43,209 nt of DNA from Rhizobium sp. Q54. Lineage in GTDB: Bacteria > Pseudomonadota > Alphaproteobacteria > Reyranellales > Reyranellaceae. Each line of letters begins with the position of its first letter. Positions within the stretch are counted from its first letter, which is position 1. The translations under genes were made by a program, and so were the position numbers. Location: positions 1 through 43,209 of the forward strand of contig CAMDOT010000023.1 in NCBI GenBank assembly GCA_945903635.1, written 5' to 3'. This document shows positions 7,482 to 15,546 of this stretch, in pieces. Under the pieces are notes generated by a model. It worked only from the letters and a program-made list of their open reading frames with translations. It made no database searches and had not been told where the DNA came from.

Positions 7482-8456
7482 CTACTCCATCTGGACGTTG
7501 GCGGCCTTGGCAATGCGGCTCCAGCGTTCCGTGTCGCGCGCGACGAAGCGGGCGAAGTCGGCCCGGCTCTCGGGTTCGACCTTGGCGCCCTGTTCGCGCC
7601 ACAGGCGCTTCACGCTCTCGTCGACGAGCGCCTCCTGCACGGCGCCGTGCAGCCGGTCGAGGATTGCGCCGGGCGTCCGCGCCGGCGCGAACAGGCCGAA
7701 CCAGGTGGTCATGCGGAAATCGGCGAGTCCCGCCTCGTGCGCCGTCGGCACTTCGGGGATCAAGGCTTCGCGACGGCGGCTGGCCACCGCGAGCGCGCGC
7801 AGCTTCCCGGCCTTGACGTGGCCGGCGACTGCACTGACGAGAACGAAGGCGGCGGCGATCTGCCCGGCCAGCAGATCCTGCAGCATCGGCGCGCCGCCAC
7901 GATAGGGAACATGATTGAGCTGCACGCCGGCGCGCGCCTCGAACAGGCCGATGGCGAGATGCGTCACGGTGCCGAGGCCCGCCGATCCGATGTCGATCGT
8001 CCCGGGCTTGCGCTTCGCCGTCGCGATGAAATCGGCAAGGGACGCCACGTCGAACAGCGCGGGATTGATCACCAGCACGTACGGTACGCGGGCGAACGCG
8101 CTGATCGGTGCGAAGTCGCGGTCGAAATCGAAGCCTGCCCTGGGATAGATCGCGGGCGCATAGGTAAGGCCGGTATCGCCGACCAGCACGGTGTAGCCAT
8201 CGGCCGGTGCGCGTGCCGCGACGGCCGTACCGAGCGTGCCGCCAGCGCCACTCCTGTTGTCGATCACCATCGTCTCGCCGAGCCGGTCGCCGACGCGGGC
8301 GGCGATCGGACGGGCGAACAGATCCGAACCGCCACCGGCCGGAAACGGCACGATCCAGGCCACCGGACGCTCCGGCCATTCTCCCGCGCGCGCAGCGGCA
8401 CCCGTGCCTGCCGCCAACAGTCCGCCAAGTGCCGAACGCCTTGTAATCTCGATCAT
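7482..8456 (-). CDS. Bug/TctC-family substrate-binding protein
   Basis: A 324-residue Bug receptor with a Tat/Sec-like leader (MIEITRRSALGGLLAAG) and an intact ligand loop PFPAGGGSD (37-45), NRSGAGGTLG (67-76) and ADGYTVLVGDTGLTYAP (85-101). The last is nearly identical in the downstream paralog, so the pair arose by tandem duplication. It heads a two-gene minus-strand unit, divergent from dctP across a 138-bp gap. The ligand is unknown and no matching permease is visible. Confidence 0.94.
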   Translation of the reverse strand: MIEITRRSALGGLLAAGTGAAARAGEWPERPVAWIVPFPAGGGSDLFARPIAARVGDRLGETMVIDNRSGAGGTLGTAVAARAPADGYTVLVGDTGLTYAPAIYPRAGFDFDRDFAPISAFARVPYVLVINPALFDVASLADFIATAKRKPGTIDIGSAGLGTVTHLAIGLFEARAGVQLNHVPYRGGAPMLQDLLAGQIAAAFVLVSAVAGHVKAGKLRALAVASRRREALIPEVPTAHEAGLADFRMTTWFGLFAPARTPGAILDRLHGAVQEALVDESVKRLWREQGAKVEPESRADFARFVARDTERWSRIAKAANVQME

Positions 8457-8530
8457 GCGGCCGGGAGCTTAGCGACACGGCCGGGCGGTCGCTACCGCAT
8501 TGCCCGCCGATGAGGTAGGCTTTTCGCCGT

Positions 8531-8548
8531 CGGCCATACCAATGGCCG
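8531..8548. promoter_or_regulatory. Palindrome in the divergent Bug/dctP promoter gap
   Basis: CGGCCAT (8531-8537) and ATGGCCG (8542-8548) form a 7-bp inverted repeat around ACCA. It lies 46 bp before the dctP start in the 138-bp gap that must hold both divergent promoters, so it may be an operator. GC-rich dyads are common by chance here, so support is limited. I see nothing else in this gap beyond the dctP ribosome-binding site AGGAGG just before 8595. Confidence 0.3.
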
Positions 8549-8594
8549 GCCAAAGAAGAGCAAGTTTTCGGAGGCAACACTCAGGAGGCACCCC

Positions 8595-9641
8595 ATGAGC
8601 CGTCACAAAGGCTTAACGGTCGCTGCCGTCGTGGCGGCAAGCGTGATTGCGTGGTCGGGTAACGCGTTCGCCCAAGCGAAGATCGTCGATGGGCCAGACG
8701 TGAGATGGAAGCTGGCAGCCTGGGGCAAGCCGCGCGCGGCCACCCAGAACATCGAGACGCTCAAGAAATTCATGGATGAGCGCACCGGCGGCAAGTTCAA
8801 GATCCAGATCGGCTACGAGAGCTTCGGTCAACCCAAGGAGCTATTGGACTCGCTCAAGGTCGGCAGCCTCGAGATGACCAACATCTGCGCCTCCTATCAT
8901 CCTGAGAAGCTGCCGGTCTTCTCCGCGCTCGACCTGCCGTTCCTGCCGATTCCCGACCTCGATACGCAGGAGAAGGTGCACCTTGCATGGTACAAGCACC
9001 CGCTGGTCGTGAAGGAATTTGCCGGCTGGAACGCCATGCCGTACCTCTCCGCGGTGTTGCCGACCAACGAGTTCGTCGGCCGCGGCAAGGCGCCGAAGAG
9101 CATCGAGGATTTCAAGGGCATGCGCGTGCGTGCGCTGGCCGGCATCGGCGATGCGATGCGCAAACTGGGCGCGGTGCCGACCTCGGTCGACGCAACAGAA
9201 GTCTACACCTCGCTGGAGCGCGGCACCGTCGATGCCGCCGCCTTCCCGACCACCTACGCGCACCAGTCGTACCGCACCTACGAGGTCGGCAAATGGTACA
9301 CCGAGAACATGAACCTGGGTAATGTCGCTTGCCCGACACTGATCCACGTCGATCGCTGGGCCGAGCTGCCGCAGCAGTACAAGGACCTGTTGATCGAGGC
9401 GCAGCCACTGGCGCACGCCGCCGTCAAGAAGGCCTATCGCGAGGCCGACGAGAAGAACCTTCCGCTGTTCAAGAAGAAACTTCAGTTCATCACGTTCACG
9501 CCCGATGAACTCGCCGCCTTCCGCAAGGCTGGCGGCCAGCCGGTGTGGGACGAGTGGGTCGCCAAGCGCGAGGCCCAGGGCATCCCGGGACGCGAACTGC
9601 TGGACTTCCTGCTCAAGGCAGCCGCCTCCCCGAAATCCTGA
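8595..9641 (+). CDS. dctP: TRAP transporter substrate-binding protein, DctP family
   Basis: A 348-residue periplasmic receptor for a TRAP importer. A Sec signal peptide (residues 1-27, ending AFAQA) precedes a mature region with the DctP pattern. SIEDFKGMRVRALAG (near 170-185) contains the conserved Arg that salt-bridges the ligand carboxylate. VYTSLERGTVDAAAFPTTYAH is also family-typical. The start follows CAGGAGGCACCCC. It is divergent from a Bug gene and ends 7 nt from the end of the convergent dctM, so receptor and permease are on opposite strands, unlike the usual dctPQM order. The ligand is probably an organic acid. Confidence 0.93.
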   Translation: MSRHKGLTVAAVVAASVIAWSGNAFAQAKIVDGPDVRWKLAAWGKPRAATQNIETLKKFMDERTGGKFKIQIGYESFGQPKELLDSLKVGSLEMTNICASYHPEKLPVFSALDLPFLPIPDLDTQEKVHLAWYKHPLVVKEFAGWNAMPYLSAVLPTNEFVGRGKAPKSIEDFKGMRVRALAGIGDAMRKLGAVPTSVDATEVYTSLERGTVDAAAFPTTYAHQSYRTYEVGKWYTENMNLGNVACPTLIHVDRWAELPQQYKDLLIEAQPLAHAAVKKAYREADEKNLPLFKKKLQFITFTPDELAAFRKAGGQPVWDEWVAKREAQGIPGRELLDFLLKAAASPKS

Positions 9642-9648
9642 TCGGCGC

Positions 9649-10953
9649 TCAGGCCCCGAGATCGAGGATGAAGGTCACGATCTCGGGGAAGGCCGTCAGG
9701 AAGCCGATGGTGATGATGTCGGCGATGATGAACGGCCAGATGCCTCGGAAGATGTCGGCAACCGAGATATCCGGCCGCACGCCGTTGACCACGAACACGA
9801 CGAGGCCGACCGGCGGCGACAGTGTCGCGATGCCGCTCAGCTTGACCAGGATGATGCCGAACCAGATCGGGTCGTAGCCCAGCGCCTCGACCACCGGGAA
9901 GATCACGGGCAACGTCAGCAGGAACATGCCGATGCCCTCGAGGATCGTGCCCAGGATCAGGTAGATGACGTAGATCGACAGCAGGATGGCGAGCGGCGGC
10001 ACATCGAGGCTGGTGACCCATTTTGCCAGCTCCTCCGGCAGCCCGGCGAAGCCCAGGAAGCGAACGAAGATCAGCACGCCCCAGATCACGGTGAAGATCA
10101 CGGCCGTCAGCCGCGCCGTCTCGAGCAGCGCACCACGCAGCTCGGGCCATTTCATGCCATTCATCAGCGCGATGACGAAGACGCAGAGCGCTCCCAGCGA
10201 TCCCGCTTCAGTCGGCGTCGCCACGCCGGTCAGCATGCTGTAGAAGATGATGCCGATCACCAGCACGATGGGCAGCGTGCCGGGCAGCGACTTGAACCGT
10301 TGTGGCCAGGTGTAGCCACGGATCGGCCTTCCAAGCTCCGGATTGCGCGAGCACATGATGAGAATGATCGCGGTGTAGACGAAGGCCGAGAAGATTCCCG
10401 GCACGAAACCGGCGATCAGCAGCTTGCCGATCGATTGCTCGGTGATGATGCCGTAGACGACGAGCAGCGCGCTGGGCGGGATGAGCGAGTCGAGCGTGGC
10501 GCCGGCGGCGACCACGCCGGCGGCGAGCCGCTTGTTGTAGCCCGCCTTCAGCATCTCCGGGATCGCCACCTTGGCGAACACCGCCGCGGCCGCCGTATTG
10601 GCGCCCGAGACGGCCGAGAAGCCCGCGACGGCATAGACGGTGGCGATGGCGAGCCCGCCCGGCAGCCAGCCCAGCCAGCGTCGCGCCGCCTCGAAGGCGG
10701 CCTGGGTGATGCCCGCATAATAGGCGAGATAGCCGATCAGGATGAACATCGGCAGAACGCTCAGCGTGTAGTTCACGACCGACGCATGCGGCACGACCCC
10801 GGCGGTGCGCAACCCGGGGCCCCAGCCGGTCAGCACGGCAAGGCCGAACGCGCCGATGATCGCGGCGGCATAGGCGATGCGCACCCCCAGCACGCAAAGC
10901 ACGACCAGCAGACCACAACCGATAAATCCGAAGGTCAGCGGTTCGAGGGTCAT
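9649..10953 (-). CDS. dctM: TRAP transporter large permease, DctM family
   Basis: A 434-residue, very hydrophobic inner-membrane protein with about 12 predicted transmembrane segments, the Na+-coupled translocation subunit of a TRAP transporter. Family hallmarks are FGLAVLTG near the N-terminus, GFSAVSGANTAAAAVFAKVAIPEM, ATLDSLIPPSALLVVYGIITEQSIG and SPPVGLVVFVVNGV near the C-terminus. The ATG at 10953 overlaps the dctQ stop by 4 nt (ATGA), so the two are translationally coupled. Confidence 0.95.
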   Translation of the reverse strand: MTLEPLTFGFIGCGLLVVLCVLGVRIAYAAAIIGAFGLAVLTGWGPGLRTAGVVPHASVVNYTLSVLPMFILIGYLAYYAGITQAAFEAARRWLGWLPGGLAIATVYAVAGFSAVSGANTAAAAVFAKVAIPEMLKAGYNKRLAAGVVAAGATLDSLIPPSALLVVYGIITEQSIGKLLIAGFVPGIFSAFVYTAIILIMCSRNPELGRPIRGYTWPQRFKSLPGTLPIVLVIGIIFYSMLTGVATPTEAGSLGALCVFVIALMNGMKWPELRGALLETARLTAVIFTVIWGVLIFVRFLGFAGLPEELAKWVTSLDVPPLAILLSIYVIYLILGTILEGIGMFLLTLPVIFPVVEALGYDPIWFGIILVKLSGIATLSPPVGLVVFVVNGVRPDISVADIFRGIWPFIIADIITIGFLTAFPEIVTFILDLGA

Positions 10954-11573
10954 GACCGCTTCTCCTCGGGTCCTCGTTCTTCTCGGCCGAGGGCTTCCTT
11001 GATCTCGTTCTGCGCCTGCACTTCGATCGATTCGATGATCGGGACGGCGACGGGTGTCGCAAATGGGTAGCGAATCAGCCTGGCATAGTCGATCGACTGC
11101 AGCACCAACCGGACCCACAGCACCGCCAGAACGAACGGCACGATCAGCTTGGTCGGCCACACCGGCAGCTTGATGTCGATGGTCGAGTCGCCGAGTTGCC
11201 AGGCCCGCAGGAAGTTCAGGAAGGTCGAGTCGACGAGGACGGTGATGACGACCAGGGCGATGAGGACGCAGAACAGCTCCATCGACCACAGGAAACGCAT
11301 CGAGAAGCCGCGCAGCAGCAGATCCATGCGAATGTGGGCGCCGACCCGCTGGGCATAGGCGATACCGAGGAAGGCGAACAGCGCGCTCGCCTGCTCCATG
11401 TAGTCGATATAGCCGTAGATCGCGGTGTCGAAGACCGTCCGGCCGACGATCTGGAAGACACCGACGAACATCAGGAAGAAGATCGCGGCCGCGGCGATCA
11501 GGTTCAACCCGTCTTCCAGCCACGACCAATAGCGGTGTGCAGCCGCCAAAGCGGCCGTCCCGTCTCCCTGCAT
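10950..11573 (-). CDS. dctQ: TRAP transporter small permease, DctQ family
   Basis: The 207-residue small membrane subunit of the TRAP transporter, with four predicted transmembrane helices (around residues 24-45, 55-75, 95-115 and 135-160). I chose the ATG at 11573 because GGGGAGGG lies just upstream; the longer open frame to 11666 adds 31 polar residues unlike the family and overlaps the hydrolase gene. The gene begins about 70 nt after the hydrolase stop on the same strand. Confidence 0.9.
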   Translation of the reverse strand: MQGDGTAALAAAHRYWSWLEDGLNLIAAAAIFFLMFVGVFQIVGRTVFDTAIYGYIDYMEQASALFAFLGIAYAQRVGAHIRMDLLLRGFSMRFLWSMELFCVLIALVVITVLVDSTFLNFLRAWQLGDSTIDIKLPVWPTKLIVPFVLAVLWVRLVLQSIDYARLIRYPFATPVAVPIIESIEVQAQNEIKEALGREERGPEEKRS

Positions 11574-11640
11574 GGTACCCTCCCCGTGCCAGCCGCCGCC
11601 CGTATTCGGGTCGTCGTTTGCCGCTGGCTTGGCAGGCAGG

Positions 11641-13482
11641 CTAGACCGACACCCCGCCCGGTTCAATCGCCGGCAGTTCGAGGACGCTGGCCTGCTCGCC
11701 GCCGCTCAGGATCGTGAGCAGCGGCGGGCGGCCATGCGGCGTCTGGACGAAGTGGTCGGCGTCGCCGCCGGCAATCGACAGCCGCAAGCGGCTTCCCTTG
11801 GAGAATCGCCAGGCTGTCGGCAGCAGGGCAAAGCGCAGGAGCTGAGGCTCACCGATCGGCATAGGCCGCGCATCCTTGCGGGCGAAGGTCCGCCACGGCC
11901 AGGTCGTGCGATAGTCGCGCGGGCACGGGGCCTCGGCGCGATGGATGGCACGCAGTACGCCCTCGGTGACGTAGCGAGAGGTGCCGTCCGCCTCGACCTC
12001 CGAGAGGTAGACGAAGACCGCGGCATCGGGCTCGCTCGAGGCGAGCCACAGCGACACCACAGGATGACCCGCGATCTCCAGTGCGCTGTCGAGCAGCGGT
12101 GTCGTGAAGGAGAGAAGCGCGCGTTCGCGCGCGGTCCAGTCGGCGTAATAGGCTGTGGCGTCGATGCCGGCGATGCGCTCGTAACGCGTCTGCGTTCCCG
12201 AGCCCAGGGTGAAGTCGACCTGGAATACCTCCGACGTGCCGTCGTTCGGCCGTGCCGCCGTGAGCGCATGACCGGGAGCCGCGAAGAATTGCCGGGTGGC
12301 CGAGGTCGGCGGCCAGCTTTTCGCGGCCCGCCACTCTTCGGCATGGACGGTGAAATAGTGGATCGGATCCTCATGCTCGAGGCCGGTCTCGCGGCCAGCG
12401 AGATGACGATCGAAGAAACGCAACACTTCGCCCAGCACCGGCAGCTCGGGCTCGGGCCGCGTGCGCCACGGCGAGGCATTGACCCGCGCGCCGTGGTCCC
12501 ACGGGCCCAGCAGCACGCGCCGCTCCGCGTTGGGCAGAGTCAGGAAGCGCGACAGCGTGCCGTTGGCGTAGCCCGCGCCATCCATCCAGCCGGAAATGGC
12601 GTAGACGGCGATGTCCTTCGGAATCTCGTCAAGATAATTGTAGGGGCTGAACGAGGCGCTGGTGAAACCGGGATCATAGGGCAACGCATCGTCGCGGAAT
12701 TTGAACTCGGTGATGAAGTCGGGCATGCGAAAATTCGCGAGATGGCCTTTCACCGCCTCCCTCGCCAGCGTGCCGCCCGCATCATCGTCCACCGGCATCG
12801 GCCCGAGCAGGGCGGGATTAGCGAAGTAGCTGAACTGGCTTCGCAGCTCACGCCTGTCGTGGTCGAGCGCCAGCATCAGCTCGTCATAGACCAGCGCCAA
12901 GCGCTTGATCAGCATGCCGCCGGGATAATAATTGTCGGTCCAGGTGTCCCAGACCGCGAACAGCGGCGCGATCGCCTTCACCGCCTTGTGGCCGGTGCTG
13001 GCGAGGAAATCGCACGCCGCCCCGAGATAGGAGATGCCGGTGGCGCCGATGGCGCCGTCGCTCCACGGCTGGGCCACGATCCAGTCGGCAATGGTGCGAT
13101 AATCGTCGCGCTCGCGCGGCGAGCGAAACGAATCGCGCGTACCGAAGCTCGCCCCCGTGCCACGCGCATCGACCACCACAAGGGCGTAGCCGCGCGGCAC
13201 GAACATGTCGCGATAGCGATAGGTGTTGGGCGACGGCTCGACGCCGGTCGTGCCGGGCGCCAGCTCGAAACGGCGGATATAGGGCGTGAGGATCAGCACG
13301 GTTGGCCAGCGCTTCGAGGAGTCGCCGTTCGGCAGGATGACATCGACGGCGAGCCGGCAGCCGTCCGCCATCATTACATAGGTCGATGCAGCCGCGCCCG
13401 CGGCGAATTCGGCCGGCCGGCCGGCGAGGTAGCGGCTCGGCGGCACCTTCCAGGCGCCCCCAAGATCGTCGCGGTCCGGCAT
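11641..13482 (-). CDS. CocE/NonD-family serine hydrolase (X-Pro dipeptidyl-peptidase-like)
   Basis: A 613-residue alpha/beta hydrolase of the CocE/PepX family, whose members cleave esters, acylated antibiotics or Xaa-Pro peptides. The N-terminal catalytic domain has VVVDARGTGASFG (near 102-114) and the nucleophile motif GISYLG with Ser151; GPWDHG further on supplies the His. The C-terminal ~220 residues are the beta-rich galactose-binding-like domain typical of the family. There is no clear signal peptide, so it is probably cytoplasmic. The start could be 13521 instead of 13482; I prefer 13482 (MPDRDDLGG) because AGAGGG precedes it. It sits upstream of dctQM on the same strand, so the TRAP system may import its ester or amide substrate or product. 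Confidence 0.9.
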   Translation of the reverse strand: MPDRDDLGGAWKVPPSRYLAGRPAEFAAGAAASTYVMMADGCRLAVDVILPNGDSSKRWPTVLILTPYIRRFELAPGTTGVEPSPNTYRYRDMFVPRGYALVVVDARGTGASFGTRDSFRSPRERDDYRTIADWIVAQPWSDGAIGATGISYLGAACDFLASTGHKAVKAIAPLFAVWDTWTDNYYPGGMLIKRLALVYDELMLALDHDRRELRSQFSYFANPALLGPMPVDDDAGGTLAREAVKGHLANFRMPDFITEFKFRDDALPYDPGFTSASFSPYNYLDEIPKDIAVYAISGWMDGAGYANGTLSRFLTLPNAERRVLLGPWDHGARVNASPWRTRPEPELPVLGEVLRFFDRHLAGRETGLEHEDPIHYFTVHAEEWRAAKSWPPTSATRQFFAAPGHALTAARPNDGTSEVFQVDFTLGSGTQTRYERIAGIDATAYYADWTARERALLSFTTPLLDSALEIAGHPVVSLWLASSEPDAAVFVYLSEVEADGTSRYVTEGVLRAIHRAEAPCPRDYRTTWPWRTFARKDARPMPIGEPQLLRFALLPTAWRFSKGSRLRLSIAGGDADHFVQTPHGRPPLLTILSGGEQASVLELPAIEPGGVSV

Positions 13483-13580
13483 GATCAACCCTCTGTGATT
13501 CCAATGCCACAGTCTCGCCATTCGCCGCGCTCACTTCAACCGGCCTATCCGCACGCCAGCAGCCGAAGAGGATTCCTGAA

Positions 13581-14411
13581 ATGACCAAGACATCCCTGCC
13601 CCGCCGCCGCGCGCTGGCACTTGTCGGTGGTGCGTTCGCCGGCGGTGCGCTTGCCGCCCCGATGCTCGCCTCCGGGATCGCCCGCGCGGCACCCGACGGC
13701 TACACGATCGGCCTCTACAGCGTTGCCTCGCACGCCATTGCACCGACGCTCTACGCCAAGCTGCCGTTCGACGCGGCCAAGGATTTCACCGCGGTCAGCA
13801 TGCTGTGGGCGCTACCCAACCTGCTGATCGTTCGCCCCGGCATCCCGGCCAAGACCGTGCCGGAGCTGATCGCGCTCGCGCGCGCCAATCCCGGCAAGTA
13901 TTCCTTCGCCTCGTCCGGCTCGGGCACGACGGTTCACCTCAGCGGCGAACTGTTCAAGTACATGGCCAAGATCGATCTGCTGCACGCGCCCTATCGCGGC
14001 AGCGCGCCGGCGATCCAGGATCTGCTGGCGGGCCAGGTCGACATGATCTTCGACAACATTCCCGGCGCGTTGGCGCAGATGCACGCCGGCAAGGCGGTCG
14101 GCCTCGCCGTCACCTCGCTGCAGCCCAGCCCCGCGGCGCCGGAGATTCCGCCCATGGCGGAATACATGCCGGGCTTCGAGGTGAACTCCTGGGGCGGCAT
14201 CTGCGGGCCATCGGGCCTGCCGCCCGCAATGGTCGAGAGGCTGTCGGCGTTCACCGGTACGGCGCTGGAGAGCAAGGATCTCAAGGCGACCTACCTGAAG
14301 CAGGGCGCGACGCCGCTATGGCTGAGCCCCGACGACAGCGCGGCCTACCGCGCCGCCGACGAGAGGCGGTTGGCGCCGGTGATCAAGGCATCCGGCGCCA
14401 AGGTCGACTAG
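13581..14411 (+). CDS. Bug/TctC-family protein lacking the N-terminal ligand-binding segment
   Basis: A 276-residue Bug-family protein, clearly shorter than its neighbours (320-328). After a Tat-like signal (LPRRRALALVGG, ending near residues 34-36, ARA) it goes straight into APDGYTIGLYS. In the intact paralog at 7482-8456 the same two landmarks, ARA (22-24) and ARAPADGYT (from 81), are 59 residues apart. The missing piece carries the PFPAGG ligand loop and the GAGGTLG motif. The rest, from GLYSVASHAIAPTLYAKLPFD to the C-terminus, is well conserved and in frame. It is either an in-frame deletion allele that no longer binds ligand in the normal way or a decaying gene. It is divergent from the hydrolase gene. 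Confidence 0.85.
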   Translation: MTKTSLPRRRALALVGGAFAGGALAAPMLASGIARAAPDGYTIGLYSVASHAIAPTLYAKLPFDAAKDFTAVSMLWALPNLLIVRPGIPAKTVPELIALARANPGKYSFASSGSGTTVHLSGELFKYMAKIDLLHAPYRGSAPAIQDLLAGQVDMIFDNIPGALAQMHAGKAVGLAVTSLQPSPAAPEIPPMAEYMPGFEVNSWGGICGPSGLPPAMVERLSAFTGTALESKDLKATYLKQGATPLWLSPDDSAAYRAADERRLAPVIKASGAKVD

Positions 14412-14430
14412 AAGGGTCGACCAGCCGGCG

Positions 14431-15405
14431 CTATTGCGGCTCGATCTTCGCGAGCTTGATGTACCTGGTCCAATCCTCGCGCTCGCGCACCACGAAGGCA
14501 TCGCACTTGGCGATGTCCCAGTCGCGGGGTGGCGGCAGGAAGCCGAGCTGCTTCACCCGCTCCAGCACCGTGGGTTCGTAGACCGCCTCCATGATCAGGC
14601 GATTGAGGCGCTGCTTGATCTCGACCGGCGTCTCCTTTCGTACCGAGAAGCACGAGAAGGCGATGATGTTGTAGCCGGGATAGGTCTCGGCGATGGCCTC
14701 GACCTCGGGAAACAGCGCCGAGCGTTCGGCCGAGGTGACGGCAAGCGCGCGCACGAAGCCGGAGCGGACGTAGCTCTCGCCCACCACCTGGTCGGGGAAG
14801 ACCGCATGGACGCGGCCGGCGGCGAGGTCCTGGATCGACGCCACGGCATCGCGATAGGCGACCTCCTCGAACTTGACGCCACTCGTCACCTCGAACAGGG
14901 CCGACGGCACGCGCGAGGAGGCGTTGCCGTAGCCCGAGAACAGCGGCTCCTTGCTGGCCTTGGCGAAGGCCACGAACTCCTTGACCGTCCTGTAGGGCGC
15001 ATCCTTGTTGACCAGCATGAAGTTGCCGACCGAACCGTTGACCGCGACCGTGGTGAAGTCGGACGGATCGTAGGTCATCTGCTTGTAGAGGCTGGGATTG
15101 GCCGCCAGCGTGCTGGTCGAGCCCAGCAGCAGCGTATAGCCGTCGGCGGCTGCGTTCTTGACCTGGGTGGTGCCGATCATACCGGTCGCCCCGGGCTTGT
15201 TCTCGACCACGAACGGCTTGCCGGTCACGGTCTCGAGCTGCTTGCCGACCAGGCGCGAGATGATGTCGGTCGAGCCACCGGGGCCGAACGGCACCAGGAT
15301 CCTGACCGGCTTGGCCGGATACGCGTCCTGCGCACGCGTCGGGGCGCCGAAGCTTGCTGCGAGCGGCACACTGCCGAGAATGGCCAGGACATTTCTACGC
15401 TTCAT
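14431..15405 (-). CDS. Bug/TctC-family substrate-binding protein
   Basis: A complete 324-residue Bug receptor. The signal peptide is MKRRNVLAILGSVPLAASFG (1-20 and beyond), followed by PVRILVPFGPGGSTD, VENKPGATGMIG and ADGYTLLLGSTST. It is full length, unlike the convergent truncated Bug gene that ends 19 nt away. A ribosome-binding site (AAGGAGAGCAAGGCG) precedes the ATG at 15405. It stands alone on the minus strand behind the terminator of the ureide operon. The ligand is unknown. Confidence 0.94.
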   Translation of the reverse strand: MKRRNVLAILGSVPLAASFGAPTRAQDAYPAKPVRILVPFGPGGSTDIISRLVGKQLETVTGKPFVVENKPGATGMIGTTQVKNAAADGYTLLLGSTSTLAANPSLYKQMTYDPSDFTTVAVNGSVGNFMLVNKDAPYRTVKEFVAFAKASKEPLFSGYGNASSRVPSALFEVTSGVKFEEVAYRDAVASIQDLAAGRVHAVFPDQVVGESYVRSGFVRALAVTSAERSALFPEVEAIAETYPGYNIIAFSCFSVRKETPVEIKQRLNRLIMEAVYEPTVLERVKQLGFLPPPRDWDIAKCDAFVVREREDWTRYIKLAKIEPQ

Positions 15406-15512
15406 CGCCTTGCTCTCCTTGAACGCGGCACCGGTATAGGTCCGCGCGGGAAAAAGGCGAGAAGCCGATGCGCCCTCGTTTCGACGGGCGACAAGTTTCG
15501 CAGGAGAAGACA

Positions 15513-15539
15513 GCCCTCCGCCGCGAAACGGCGGAGGGC
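15513..15539 (-). terminator. Terminator-like hairpin after the aldehyde dehydrogenase gene
   Basis: GCCCTCCGCCG (15513-15523) and CGGCGGAGGGC (15529-15539) form a perfect 11-bp stem with a 5-nt loop, starting 7 nt after the stop of the aldehyde dehydrogenase gene on the minus strand. The following minus-strand bases (CTGTCTTCTCC) are pyrimidine-rich but not a true U-tract. It probably ends the 19874-15547 operon and separates it from the Bug gene at 15405. Confidence 0.6.
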
Positions 15540-15546
15540 GTATCCG

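Noticed and set aside
11572..13584. A 670-codon plus-strand open frame opposite the hydrolase
   Set aside because: Shadow of the CocE-type hydrolase, which has a clear GISYLG nucleophile motif.
13581..14411. Calling the short Bug gene a frameshifted pseudogene
   Set aside because: There is no frameshift or internal stop; the missing segment is an in-frame deletion, so it is kept as a CDS with a note.
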